A DNA stretch of 8,952 nucleotides from NCBI GenBank assembly GCA_030605515.1, contig JAUWIE010000098.1, forward strand, positions 1 to 8,952, given 5' to 3'. The stretch is from Thermoplasmatota archaeon (GTDB lineage Archaea; Thermoplasmatota; E2; DHVEG-1). Numbering within the stretch: the first letter of the stretch is position 1; every line of letters starts with the position of its first letter. A program made the position numbers and the translations under genes. Positions 1 to 5,414 of the stretch are shown piece after piece. The notes below the pieces were generated by a model. The model saw nothing but the letters and a program-made list of their open reading frames with translations, was not told where the DNA came from and did not search any database.

Positions 1-180
1 ACAAAATAGAAGCAATGGCCAATGAATGTCAATTGCATAGAATTTTTTGGAATTGTCTAAATTTTTCACTTTTCTTTAGTTGAATTTAGATCAATATTTC
101 TTTCCGCTCATTTAACCCATGCAGAATTATTAGATGGGCTCAGTCATTGGGTAACTGTTAAAAAAGGTGAAGAACATCGT
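1..180 (+). pseudogene. Broken 5' portion of the GIDE-like gene
   Basis: Frame 3 from position 3 reads KIEAMANECQL and ends at a TGA at 81-83. Frame 1 reads IEFFGIV at 37-57, hits TAA at 58-60, and is then open from 61 into the gene called at 181. Joining KIEAMANECQL to IEFFGIV, by skipping one base near position 36, gives something like the 'SKI-A-A-G-VE--G-V' stretch I recall at the start of GIDE domains. That would mean one frameshift plus one nonsense codon, where TAA may replace AAA. This is inference from remembered family consensus. The window edge hides the true start. Confidence 0.4.
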
Positions 181-627
181 TTGTTTTACTTAAAAGACGA
201 AACTGGTAAGGTATTAGTAAATTCAACAGGTGCAAAAATTGATATCCCATTAGATAACGAGTTTAAATCAAGTTTAGGTCGTGATCCACCAGATTCTGTT
301 AAACGTTTTGTAAAAACTCAAAATGTTAATTATGAAGGTATGATTTTTGGGATGAATTATACGATGAGATACAGAGAACGTTTTATTGAGACAAGTGATA
401 AACTCTACATCATGGGCACAGCTGCAGATAATCCTTATGTTGAAGATGCATCAGCAGAGATGGGAGTCGAAGATGTGATAATTCAAAAAGGAAGATATGA
501 TAAATATTATTATATTTCAGATAAAACAGAACGTGCTTTATTGTCTTTTTTAAAAGGACAGGTTTATTGTGGACTAATTTTAGGACCGATATTTATAATT
601 CTTGGACTTATTACTTTTATTTTGTAA
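181..627 (+). CDS. GIDE-domain (E3 ligase-like) membrane protein, 5' end damaged
   Basis: The product resembles the C-terminal half of the GIDE / 'E3 ubiquitin ligase-like' membrane protein family. These proteins have N- and C-terminal membrane segments around a conserved soluble domain; their prokaryotic function is unclear. Visible here are the segment FYLKDETGKVLV (about residues 2-13), the strand-rich region with RYRERFIE, GTAADNPYVEDASAEMG and VEDVIIQKG (about residues 60-103), ISDKTERALL, and a final hydrophobic helix (about residues 127-147). Only a TTG is available as start at 181. The same frame is open back to 61 and carries plausible family sequence (HWVTVKKGEE just before the TTG), so the TTG is probably not the original start. 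The N-terminal membrane segment is missing or lies outside the window. lemA follows 36 bp later on the same strand, a common partnership. Family assignment is fairly secure; whether the gene is functional is doubtful. Confidence 0.7.
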   Translation: MFYLKDETGKVLVNSTGAKIDIPLDNEFKSSLGRDPPDSVKRFVKTQNVNYEGMIFGMNYTMRYRERFIETSDKLYIMGTAADNPYVEDASAEMGVEDVIIQKGRYDKYYYISDKTERALLSFLKGQVYCGLILGPIFIILGLITFIL

Positions 628-663
628 ACATGTTTATTAAATAAGAAATAATATGAGGATAAA

Positions 664-1233
664 ATGATAGATGGAATCGCTCTCTTGGTCTTAACAATAT
701 TAATTTTATTTGTAATTGGTTTATTCATTTGTTTTATTATCATGTATAATAATCTTGTAAGATTAAGAAATAATATTGATAAATCATGGGCTAATATTGA
801 TGTTTTACTTAAACAAAGATCAAATGAAATACCAAATCTAGTAAATATTGTAAAAGGGTATATGAAACATGAAAAAGAAACATTGGAGGTTCTTACAAAA
901 GCTAGATCTTTTTTAGTGTCTACATCGTCTCTTTCTCAAAAAGCAGCTGCGGATAATATTATTACAGATTCCATTAAAACAATATTTGCTGTTGCAGAAG
1001 ACTACCCAGATTTAAAAGCAGTAGAAAATTTCCTTCAGTTACAGAAAAGAATTACTGGTCTTGAAAACGAACTTGCTGATCGGAGGGAATTTTATAATGA
1101 TAGTGTTACAATTTATAATATTAGAATACAATCCATTCCAGATTTAATAATTGCTAGGATGATGCATCTTTTAAAGGTTGAATTATTCAAAGCAACAGAA
1201 GAAGATAAAAAATATGTGAAAGTAAACCTATAA
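664..1233 (+). CDS. lemA: LemA family membrane-anchored protein
   Basis: This is a full-length LemA family protein of 189 residues, the usual size. An N-terminal membrane helix (about residues 5-27) is followed by the hallmark YNNLVRLRNNIDKSWANIDV (28-47), then IPNLVNIVKGYMKHE (56-70), the block DYPDLKAVENFLQLQKRI (113-130), and RREFYNDSVTIYN (140-152). LemA proteins are single-pass or lipoprotein-anchored helical bundles with the helical domain outside or at the membrane face; their biochemical role is not established. The ATG at 664 is preceded by a GAGG-type ribosome site (ATGAGGATAAA) and lies 36 bp after the GIDE-like gene, so the two are probably co-transcribed. The reading frame shows no damage, unlike its upstream partner. 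Confidence 0.92.
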   Translation: MIDGIALLVLTILILFVIGLFICFIIMYNNLVRLRNNIDKSWANIDVLLKQRSNEIPNLVNIVKGYMKHEKETLEVLTKARSFLVSTSSLSQKAAADNIITDSIKTIFAVAEDYPDLKAVENFLQLQKRITGLENELADRREFYNDSVTIYNIRIQSIPDLIIARMMHLLKVELFKATEEDKKYVKVNL

Positions 1234-1279
1234 TATTATGGTTTTAAAGCTTACTCTAATCCTTTGAAATAACTCCTTG

Positions 1280-1288
1280 TTTTTTTTT
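1280..1288 (+). terminator. Poly-T terminator after lemA
   Basis: A run of nine T residues lies 47 bp after the lemA stop, between convergent lemA and serpin genes. No convincing stem precedes it, which fits archaeal-type oligo-T termination better than a bacterial hairpin terminator. No equivalent T run is obvious on the minus strand just past the serpin stop. Confidence 0.5.
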
Positions 1289-1297
1289 AATTGTGGT

Positions 1298-2503
1298 TTA
1301 ATCTAATGGATTGTTTATGCTACCCATGAATAAAATAGTCCCTGTTTGTTTATGTTGAATTAAATACATAAATGGATGATAACAATCAAAAACAATTCTT
1401 GTTGATGAACCTCCATGACTTGTAGTTTCCATCATAACTGCTGTTGCAGCTGCGGCTTCTGTTCCTTCTTCATTTACATCGATAAAAGCTTTATGGATAA
1501 CCTCAGCTATGTGCAAATCCTTATTTCCAGTTATACCCGAAAAATCTGCAAATTGTGAAAAAGGAACGTCCATTCCTAGTTGTATTAAATAATTCTTCAA
1601 TTTATACTTGGTCTCAACCGTAAATTTTGGTAGATAAATATCTAAACTTGTTTCAACCATTGATTTTTTCCATTCTGATAACTTTTCATTATCAATTGAT
1701 TCTATAATACTTGATATATCATTTTTCTTTGGAAGAAGTATAATCATAGATAAATCATCACCAGTATACGGTAGCTCTAAAATTTGTAAATCAGTAGTTT
1801 CTGTATAATTAAAAACATCATCGGTATCTATTAAATTCATAGTAGGAACTTGTACAGATTCTTCTGAAGATGTTTCAAAATCTCTATCGGAAGTATTATC
1901 TGGGTCAAACTGAATTTTCCATATGCCTTTGAAATATATTGCATTTGTAAGTATCAATCTTGTTAATGATGGATTGATGGCATCTGCTGTTAGTAAATCT
2001 TTTATTAAACCATTTGTATGATCTTCAACCCATTGATTTATTATATCTGCTGATTCTTGCGGATTTGAAAAATCAATTTCAGTAGCGTCTCCACCATAAT
2101 AATCCTGAATAACCTTTAGATATTCCTGTAATAGTTTAAAATTTTCTTTTACCCATAATGCATTTGCTGTACTAATATCATAATTTTCATTCTGCTTATT
2201 TAGTGTGTCATATAAATTTTTCATATAATTATGAAATGATTTATTATCCTGTTCCACACTAAGAACTTCTGTCATATTATCTGCTGTTTCACCTTTTGCA
2301 CCTTCATATGTCATAGCTAGAGCAACAAAAATACTGTAAGGTGAGATAAAAATATTGTCATCATTATTGTTTTTTAATTGTTTAAAAATATCAAATGCAA
2401 AGGTATTTACTGCATCCTTAAATGAATTATTTCCAACTATAATTGGTGTTTCATCGTTATCACTTATTTGATCTATGGTTAATAATATCTGAAGTGGGTC
2501 CAA
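1298..2503 (-). CDS. Serpin (serine/cysteine protease inhibitor, family I4), body
   Basis: This is a complete serpin fold sequence of about 400 residues. It has NIFISPYSIFVALAMTYEGA (50-69), the segment LILTNAIYFKGIW (183-195), LPYTGDDLSMIILLPK (244-259), the hinge NEEGTEAAAATA (344-355), and the C-terminal YHPFMYLI and FMGSINNP. The hinge with Gly, Thr and four Ala is what inhibitory serpins need for loop insertion, so inhibition of a protease is expected. Counting P17 at Glu345 puts P1 at Thr361 and P1' at Ser362 in the loop METTSHGG; that target is not predictable by eye. In the serpin signature a Tyr replaces the usual Asn/Asp before His-Pro-Phe. The only start in this frame is a TTG at 2503 without a ribosome site. 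A better start with a ribosome site and export signal is at 2582 in another frame (separate entry), so the gene is probably frameshifted or recoded rather than truly starting at 2503. Confidence 0.9.
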   Translation of the reverse strand: MDPLQILLTIDQISDNDETPIIVGNNSFKDAVNTFAFDIFKQLKNNNDDNIFISPYSIFVALAMTYEGAKGETADNMTEVLSVEQDNKSFHNYMKNLYDTLNKQNENYDISTANALWVKENFKLLQEYLKVIQDYYGGDATEIDFSNPQESADIINQWVEDHTNGLIKDLLTADAINPSLTRLILTNAIYFKGIWKIQFDPDNTSDRDFETSSEESVQVPTMNLIDTDDVFNYTETTDLQILELPYTGDDLSMIILLPKKNDISSIIESIDNEKLSEWKKSMVETSLDIYLPKFTVETKYKLKNYLIQLGMDVPFSQFADFSGITGNKDLHIAEVIHKAFIDVNEEGTEAAAATAVMMETTSHGGSSTRIVFDCYHPFMYLIQHKQTGTILFMGSINNPLD

Positions 2504-2582
2504 ATTGAACTATTGATACATAAGTTCCTGCAGCTATGATAAGTAATGCTACAAAGATTGATACAATATGTTTTTTTATCAT
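2460..2582 (-). CDS. Export-signal reading frame of the serpin gene (frameshifted from the body)
   Basis: The ATG at 2582 opens a 40-codon frame beginning MIKKHIVSIFVALLIIAAGT: a short positive N-terminus and a hydrophobic core, i.e. a signal peptide or membrane anchor. It is preceded by AGGTGA at 2587-2592. The frame ends at TGA (2460-2462) and overlaps the serpin body frame, which is open only downstream of a TAG around 2510-2512. The two frames can therefore only be joined between about 2510 and 2462. Removing one T from the TTT of CAATTTGG at about 2503 fuses them as ...SIVQLDPLQIL..., giving a secreted or surface-anchored serpin of about 427 residues. The signal is clear. Whether the shift is a mutation, a sequencing error or programmed +1 frameshifting is open. 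Confidence 0.7.
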   Translation of the reverse strand: MIKKHIVSIFVALLIIAAGTYVSIVQFGPTSDIINHRSNK

Positions 2583-2586
2583 TTTT

Positions 2587-2592
2587 TCACCT
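2587..2592 (-). promoter_or_regulatory. Ribosome binding site AGGTGA for the serpin signal-peptide ATG
   Basis: AGGTGA lies 4 nt before the ATG at 2582 on the minus strand and matches the archaeal anti-Shine-Dalgarno. It decides the start: the TTG at 2503 that opens the body frame has no such site. Confidence 0.65.
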
Positions 2593-2634
2593 AAACTAGG
2601 TATTATCCTTTTTACTATTTAATATTCTTGAAAA

Positions 2635-2654
2635 TGTTTGGGAAATGCCAAACA
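2635..2654. promoter_or_regulatory. Perfect 7-bp inverted repeat upstream of the serpin (possible operator)
   Basis: TGTTTGG (2635-2641) and CCAAACA (2648-2654) form a perfect inverted repeat with a 6-bp spacer, 53-72 bp upstream of the serpin ATG at 2582. Size and position fit a dimeric repressor or activator site near the promoter. The AT-rich stretch between it and the ribosome site would hold the TATA element. No regulator is encoded nearby, so the function is inferred. Confidence 0.35.
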
Positions 2655-2741
2655 AAATCTTCTAAGAAAGATAGAGTTTTCTATGAAGCAATCTAATCAT
2701 ATTACTAATAATTGGATGTAATAATTGTTATTTTATAGTCA

Positions 2742-2897
2742 CTAATGGATAACTACAACTAATAAATTCTTACCTGTTAATGGATGATTGAAATCTACAG
2801 AAATATATTCATTTTTAATTTCTTTTATAGTTTCAGTAAATGTTTTTTTTTCAGGGGATTGCATTGAAACTCTCGAGTTGACCTCTATGTTAATCGG
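2742..2897 (-). pseudogene. C-terminal remnant of an FKBP/SlyD-type peptidyl-prolyl isomerase
   Basis: On the minus strand a 51-codon open stretch, from just after a TAA at 2898-2900 to a TAG at 2742-2744, contains EYISVDFNHPLTGKNL. VDFNHPL-GK-L is the signature at the end of SlyD/FkpA-like archaeal and bacterial FKBP isomerases, and the preceding NIEVNSRVSMQSPEKK and KEIKN match the beta-rich segment that normally leads into it. The catalytic N-terminal part is absent: the frame is closed upstream, and I see no further FKBP sequence in the other frames. An ATG at 2864 could in principle start a 40-residue peptide, but the fold would be incomplete. It lies upstream of the serpin on the same strand and ends about 160 bp before it. 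Assignment by motif is strong; decay is the simplest reading. Confidence 0.65.
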
Positions 2898-2974
2898 TTA
2901 TACGTTTGAATTTAAATGTTGTTGTTTTATCTAATTTTTATTTGATATGACTTTTTTTCGTTTGATACATTATA

Positions 2975-2982
2975 CTTATATA
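2975..2982 (+). promoter_or_regulatory. TATA box for the zinc-ribbon gene
   Basis: CTTATATA lies about 25-30 bp upstream of position 3005, a likely transcription start, and 67 bp before the ATG at 3050. The spacing would give a leader of about 45 nt that begins at or just before the hairpin at 3007-3030. The match is by eye only. Confidence 0.5.
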
Positions 2983-3006
2983 CCAAATATACATTGACCT
3001 AAAACG

Positions 3007-3030
3007 AGCTCCTTTAAATATGAAGGAGCT
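3007..3030 (+). promoter_or_regulatory. Leader hairpin (8-bp stem) followed by TTTT, before the zinc-ribbon gene
   Basis: AGCTCCTT (3007-3014) pairs perfectly with AAGGAGCT (3023-3030) across an 8-nt loop, followed by TTTT. The stem ends 19 nt before the ATG at 3050. It contains AAGGAG, so it could hide a Shine-Dalgarno-like sequence, while a second purine-rich site (AGAAGGAAA) lies between hairpin and ATG. It could act as an attenuator, an RNA-binding protein site or a stability element. It is unlikely to be the terminator of an upstream plus-strand gene, because there is none for over 1.7 kb. Confidence 0.45.
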
Positions 3031-3049
3031 TTTAAGAAGGAAATAGAAA

Positions 3050-3202
3050 ATGTATAGAGATGATAGAGGTCCACCAAGAGAAATGCATAAGGTAACCTGT
3101 GCAGAGTGTGGAAAAGAAACTGAGGTTCCTTTTAAACCAGATGGAACCAGGCCCGTATATTGTAGGGATTGTTATCAGAAACGTAGACCAAAAAGATTTT
3201 AG
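3050..3202 (+). CDS. CxxC-x17-CxxC zinc-ribbon miniprotein (50 aa)
   Basis: The 50-residue product begins MYRDDRGPPREMHKV and ends in a basic tail (QKRRPKRF). Cysteines form CAEC (residues 17-20) and CRDC (38-41) with exactly 17 residues between the pairs. This is the spacing of the CxxC-x17-CxxC domain known from methanogens and other archaea, including the segment VPFKPDGTRPVYC. A single zinc ion is expected. A role in nucleic-acid binding is inferred from the fold and the basic ends. The start is supported by a purine-rich ribosome site (AGAAGGAAA). The gene stands alone, with its own TATA box and leader hairpin upstream and a T-rich terminator downstream. Confidence 0.85.
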   Translation: MYRDDRGPPREMHKVTCAECGKETEVPFKPDGTRPVYCRDCYQKRRPKRF

Positions 3203-3225
3203 TAAAAAGTGCTTAGAATAATTGG

Positions 3226-3264
3226 TTTTTTTTCTTTTTACAATAAATCTTTCTTTTTTTTTTT
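3226..3264 (+). terminator. Double poly-T terminator after the zinc-ribbon gene
   Basis: Two T runs follow the stop codon at 3202: eight T at 3226-3233 extended by five more after one C, then eleven T at 3254-3264. Multiple T runs without a stem are typical of archaeal termination. Confidence 0.6.
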
Positions 3265-3531
3265 AATTATTATACTTGTGATTAGATGTAGTATGGACCT
3301 GCTTAGGAGGCAAACAGAGTAACAGGAGAAAATTCAGGTAAAACAATGTAGGTTTTTAGCTGTCTTAAGTTAACAGATTATGTTGTTAGCTAATTTGGCA
3401 TCAGTTCTAAGATTACTAATATTGTTGGATTAATAGACGATACTATCTACTGTTTTGATAAAAATGGTAAATAAATTGTTGTGTTAAAAAATGAATGTTT
3501 TTAAAAGTAGTTTGTACATTATTGGAAATGC
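3265..3531. other. Spacer without a convincing gene
   Basis: With the preceding terminator this makes 329 bp without a gene I can support. It contains a TATA-like TTATTATACTT at about 3266-3276, an isolated GGAGG at about 3306-3310 with no suitable start behind it, a 9-codon frame at 3293-3322, and a 26-codon frame without a start at 3394-3474 that could be the tail of a lost gene. The last part holds the promoter of the nuclease gene. I see no tRNA, rRNA or repeat array. Confidence 0.4.
3498..3507 (+). promoter_or_regulatory. TATA-like box placing a leaderless start at the nuclease gene
   Basis: TTTTTAAAAG is centred about 29 bp before the ATG at 3532, and no Shine-Dalgarno site precedes that ATG. 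Together these suggest transcription beginning at or next to the start codon, i.e. a leaderless mRNA, which is common in archaea. Confidence 0.45.
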
Positions 3532-4734
3532 ATGAAGGTTTTTTCACATTCTCGTTTAAGTTGTTATGAGCAATGTCCGCAGAAGTATAAATTGAAATAT
3601 ATTGATAAGGTTGAAACTGAAGTTGAGCAAAGCATTGAGGCGTTTCTTGGTAGTATGGTTCATGAGACACTTGAGAAGTTGTATCGAGATCTTGGCTATC
3701 AAAAAGTGAATACGTTAGATAAACTCCTTAAATTTTTTCGAAGTGACTGGAAGAAGAACTGGGATGATTCTATTGTTATTGTTAAAGAAGAGTATGGTCC
3801 TGAGAATTATTTGAAGATGGGTGAGAGATTCATTACTGATTACTATAACAAGTATAAGCCATTTGATCAGGGAAGAACTATTGCTCTTGAAGAACGGATT
3901 CTCATAAATTTGGATGACTCAGGTGATTACAAATTACAGGGTTATATTGATCGAGTCATGGAATCTGAGGCGGGGTATTATGAGGTCCATGATTATAAGA
4001 CAAATTCACGATTGCCACTTCCTGAGTATTTGGATAACGATCGTCAGCTTGCATTGTATGCTATTGGTATTAAGGAACGTTATCCTGATGTTAAAGATGT
4101 GAGGTTGGTGTGGCATTTTCTTGCCTTTGACAAAGAGATTGATTCTACTCGTTCTGAGGAAGAACTAGAAGCGTTAAAGAAAGATGTTATTGTGTTGATT
4201 GATAAAATTGAAAGTGATGAGAAGTTTGCTGCTAATACTTCACTTCTTTGTGATTGGTGTGAGTTTAAACCTGTTTGCAAACAATGGTCACATCTGTATA
4301 TGATAAAAGAAAAACCTGAGAATGAGTATCTAAAAGATCCTGGTGTTAAACTAGTGGATCGGTATGCTGAGTTAAAAGCCAAAGAAAAACAGGTGAAACT
4401 TGATATGTATGCAGAGATGGAAAAAATTGAGGAAGCATTGATTGCATTTGGTGAAAAAGAAGGTGTCGATGTTGTCTTTGGTTCTAAAAACAAGGTAAGA
4501 ATCAAAGAAACAGAACAAAACAAGTTTCCCACTAAACATAGCAAGGAACGTAAAAGGCTTATGGAATTATTGAAGGATCACGGAAAATGGGATGATGTTG
4601 CCCAGCTTGATACAGCTGCATTGAATAAAATTATTCAGGAAAAACAGTGGGATATTGAATTGTTAGATATTTTAAAGGAATTTGTAAATTTGGAGATGTC
4701 AAAACGTTTGTATCTTAGTAAGATTAAAAATTAA
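3532..4734 (+). CDS. PD-(D/E)XK nuclease, RecB/Cas4-like with Fe-S-type cysteines
   Basis: This is a 400-residue RecB-family nuclease of the PDDEXK_1 (PF12705-like) type. Motifs in order are the N-terminal SHSRLSCYEQCPQKY (5-19), GSMVHETLEKL (40-50, His44), the catalytic Asp in LQGYIDRVME (Asp140), VHDYKTN with Asp154 and Lys156, and the QLALYAIGI helix (172-180) with Gln172 and Tyr176. C-terminal to the core is CDWCEFKPVC (Cys240, 243, 249). With Cys15 (or Cys11) this gives the one-plus-three cysteine pattern that holds a 4Fe-4S cluster in Cas4, AddB and Dna2. Residues from about 270 on are a charged helical extension of unknown function. DNA end processing in repair is the likely role. No helicase partner, Cas genes or CRISPR array are in the window. 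All catalytic residues are present. Its closeness to the restriction locus may be incidental. Confidence 0.85.
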   Translation: MKVFSHSRLSCYEQCPQKYKLKYIDKVETEVEQSIEAFLGSMVHETLEKLYRDLGYQKVNTLDKLLKFFRSDWKKNWDDSIVIVKEEYGPENYLKMGERFITDYYNKYKPFDQGRTIALEERILINLDDSGDYKLQGYIDRVMESEAGYYEVHDYKTNSRLPLPEYLDNDRQLALYAIGIKERYPDVKDVRLVWHFLAFDKEIDSTRSEEELEALKKDVIVLIDKIESDEKFAANTSLLCDWCEFKPVCKQWSHLYMIKEKPENEYLKDPGVKLVDRYAELKAKEKQVKLDMYAEMEKIEEALIAFGEKEGVDVVFGSKNKVRIKETEQNKFPTKHSKERKRLMELLKDHGKWDDVAQLDTAALNKIIQEKQWDIELLDILKEFVNLEMSKRLYLSKIKN

Positions 4735-4840
4735 TCATAGTATAAGTATAACAAACAAGTGTAACTACCATGATAGAACAGTAGAGAAATGGGTTTTTAA
4801 AGAATTAGATGTTATGAAATTGTAGATTCCAGGGGGGCAA

Positions 4841-5170
4841 ATGCGATATTATTGCAATGAATGTAAAAAGACCATCACAATGGAAGAATTTCAATACTCC
4901 ATGAATAAATTTAGAAAAGCCCTTTGTAAAGAACATCAGCGTGATAAAAGAATAAGTGGACATACAAAAGATTTACAAGACCTAGTTAAAACGAGACATA
5001 AAGATGAATTAAAAAAAGAAATACCAAACTTAAGAACTATTAAGGATTGGATAAAAGCAGACTTTGAAACCTGGGATAAAGCCATTAAAAAAGAGGGTGA
5101 TGACCAGTATATGATTAAAACTTCAGAAGAAGATACCAAACACAGTCGTTCAAGACATATCAAGAATTAG
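4841..5170 (+). CDS. Small zinc-binding protein with charged tail (109 aa)
   Basis: The N-terminus carries CNEC at residues 5-8 and CKEH at 29-32, a CxxC-x20-CxxH zinc site, within a pattern (KTITMEEFQYSMNKF then LCKEHQ) that I have seen at the start of archaeal proteins linked to DNA or nuclease functions. The remaining 75 residues are highly charged, rich in Lys, Asp and Glu, with one Trp-containing helix (IKDWIKADFETWDKAIKK). The specific function is unknown. The ATG at 4841 follows a G-rich site (AGGGGGGCAA) that could pair with the ribosome. The gene starts 106 bp after the nuclease and may be transcribed from its own promoter (TTTTTAAAGAA at about 4794-4804) or with the nuclease. Confidence 0.75.
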   Translation: MRYYCNECKKTITMEEFQYSMNKFRKALCKEHQRDKRISGHTKDLQDLVKTRHKDELKKEIPNLRTIKDWIKADFETWDKAIKKEGDDQYMIKTSEEDTKHSRSRHIKN

Positions 5171-5220
5171 GATAAATCAAAAGACCCAACAAGAGGGGGA
5201 TAAATCAGCGGCGGAAGAAA

Positions 5221-5334
5221 ATGAGCAGAATTTGTAAAATCTGTGATGTAGAAGAAACTGAAAATCCAGATGGAATTTGTGATGATTGCAAAATATCGAT
5301 AATTAGTAATGATGATATTGCACCTACTTTTTAA
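5221..5334 (+). CDS. 37-residue double-CxxC zinc-knuckle protein
   Basis: The product starts MSRICKICDVEETENPDG and has CKIC at 5-8 and CDDC at 20-23, i.e. CxxC-x11-CxxC, followed by a hydrophobic and acidic tail (KISIISNDDIAPTF). The spacing suits a minimal zinc ribbon or knuckle, which would fold around one zinc ion. The start is an ATG with a modest purine-rich site (GCGGAAGAAA). It lies 50 bp after the preceding zinc protein on the same strand and 80 bp before hsdM, which has its own promoter signals. It is short but supported by the cysteine pattern, the frame and the location. Function unknown. Confidence 0.6.
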   Translation: MSRICKICDVEETENPDGICDDCKISIISNDDIAPTF

Positions 5335-5360
5335 GCTATATTTCCTTTATTTTACCATAA

Positions 5361-5370
5361 TATTTTAAAT
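5361..5370 (+). promoter_or_regulatory. Likely TATA box for the hsd operon
   Basis: TATTTTAAAT lies 45-54 bp before the hsdM ATG, in the AT-rich gap after the 37-residue gene. It would start transcription around 5390-5396, just before the GGAGGT ribosome site. The neighbouring TTATAT at about 5379-5384 is an alternative but is too close to the ribosome site. Confidence 0.4.
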
Positions 5371-5403
5371 TAAGACAATTATATCAAAAAGGCTTTTATT
5401 AGA

Positions 5404-5409
5404 GGAGGT
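5404..5409 (+). promoter_or_regulatory. Strong ribosome binding site GGAGGT of hsdM
   Basis: GGAGGT, within AGAGGAGGTAA, lies 5 nt before the ATG at 5415. It is the strongest Shine-Dalgarno site in the window and fixes the hsdM start. Confidence 0.8.
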
Positions 5410-5414
5410 AAACA

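Noticed and set aside
2665..2686. ATAGA / TCTAT mini-dyad upstream of the serpin
   Set aside because: A five-base AT-rich stem with a short loop is expected by chance here and is weaker than the TGTTTGG dyad nearby.
3007..3030. Hairpin plus TTTT as an intrinsic terminator
   Set aside because: No plus-strand gene ends upstream within 1.7 kb, and the element lies between a promoter and a ribosome site. A leader role is more sensible.
3293..3322. Nine-codon frame (MDLLRRQTE) with a nearby GGAGG
   Set aside because: The GGAGG is inside the frame rather than before it, and nothing follows it that would make it a leader peptide.
4080..4544. 154-codon minus-strand frame inside the nuclease gene
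   Set aside because: It lies opposite the conserved cysteine cluster of the nuclease and shows no recognisable domain; a composition shadow.
5170..5207. Direct repeat GGATAAATCA at 5170-5179 and 5198-5207
   Set aside because: Two 10-bp copies 28 bp apart in an AT-rich gap, with no symmetry or third copy; possibly chance, too little to call a site.
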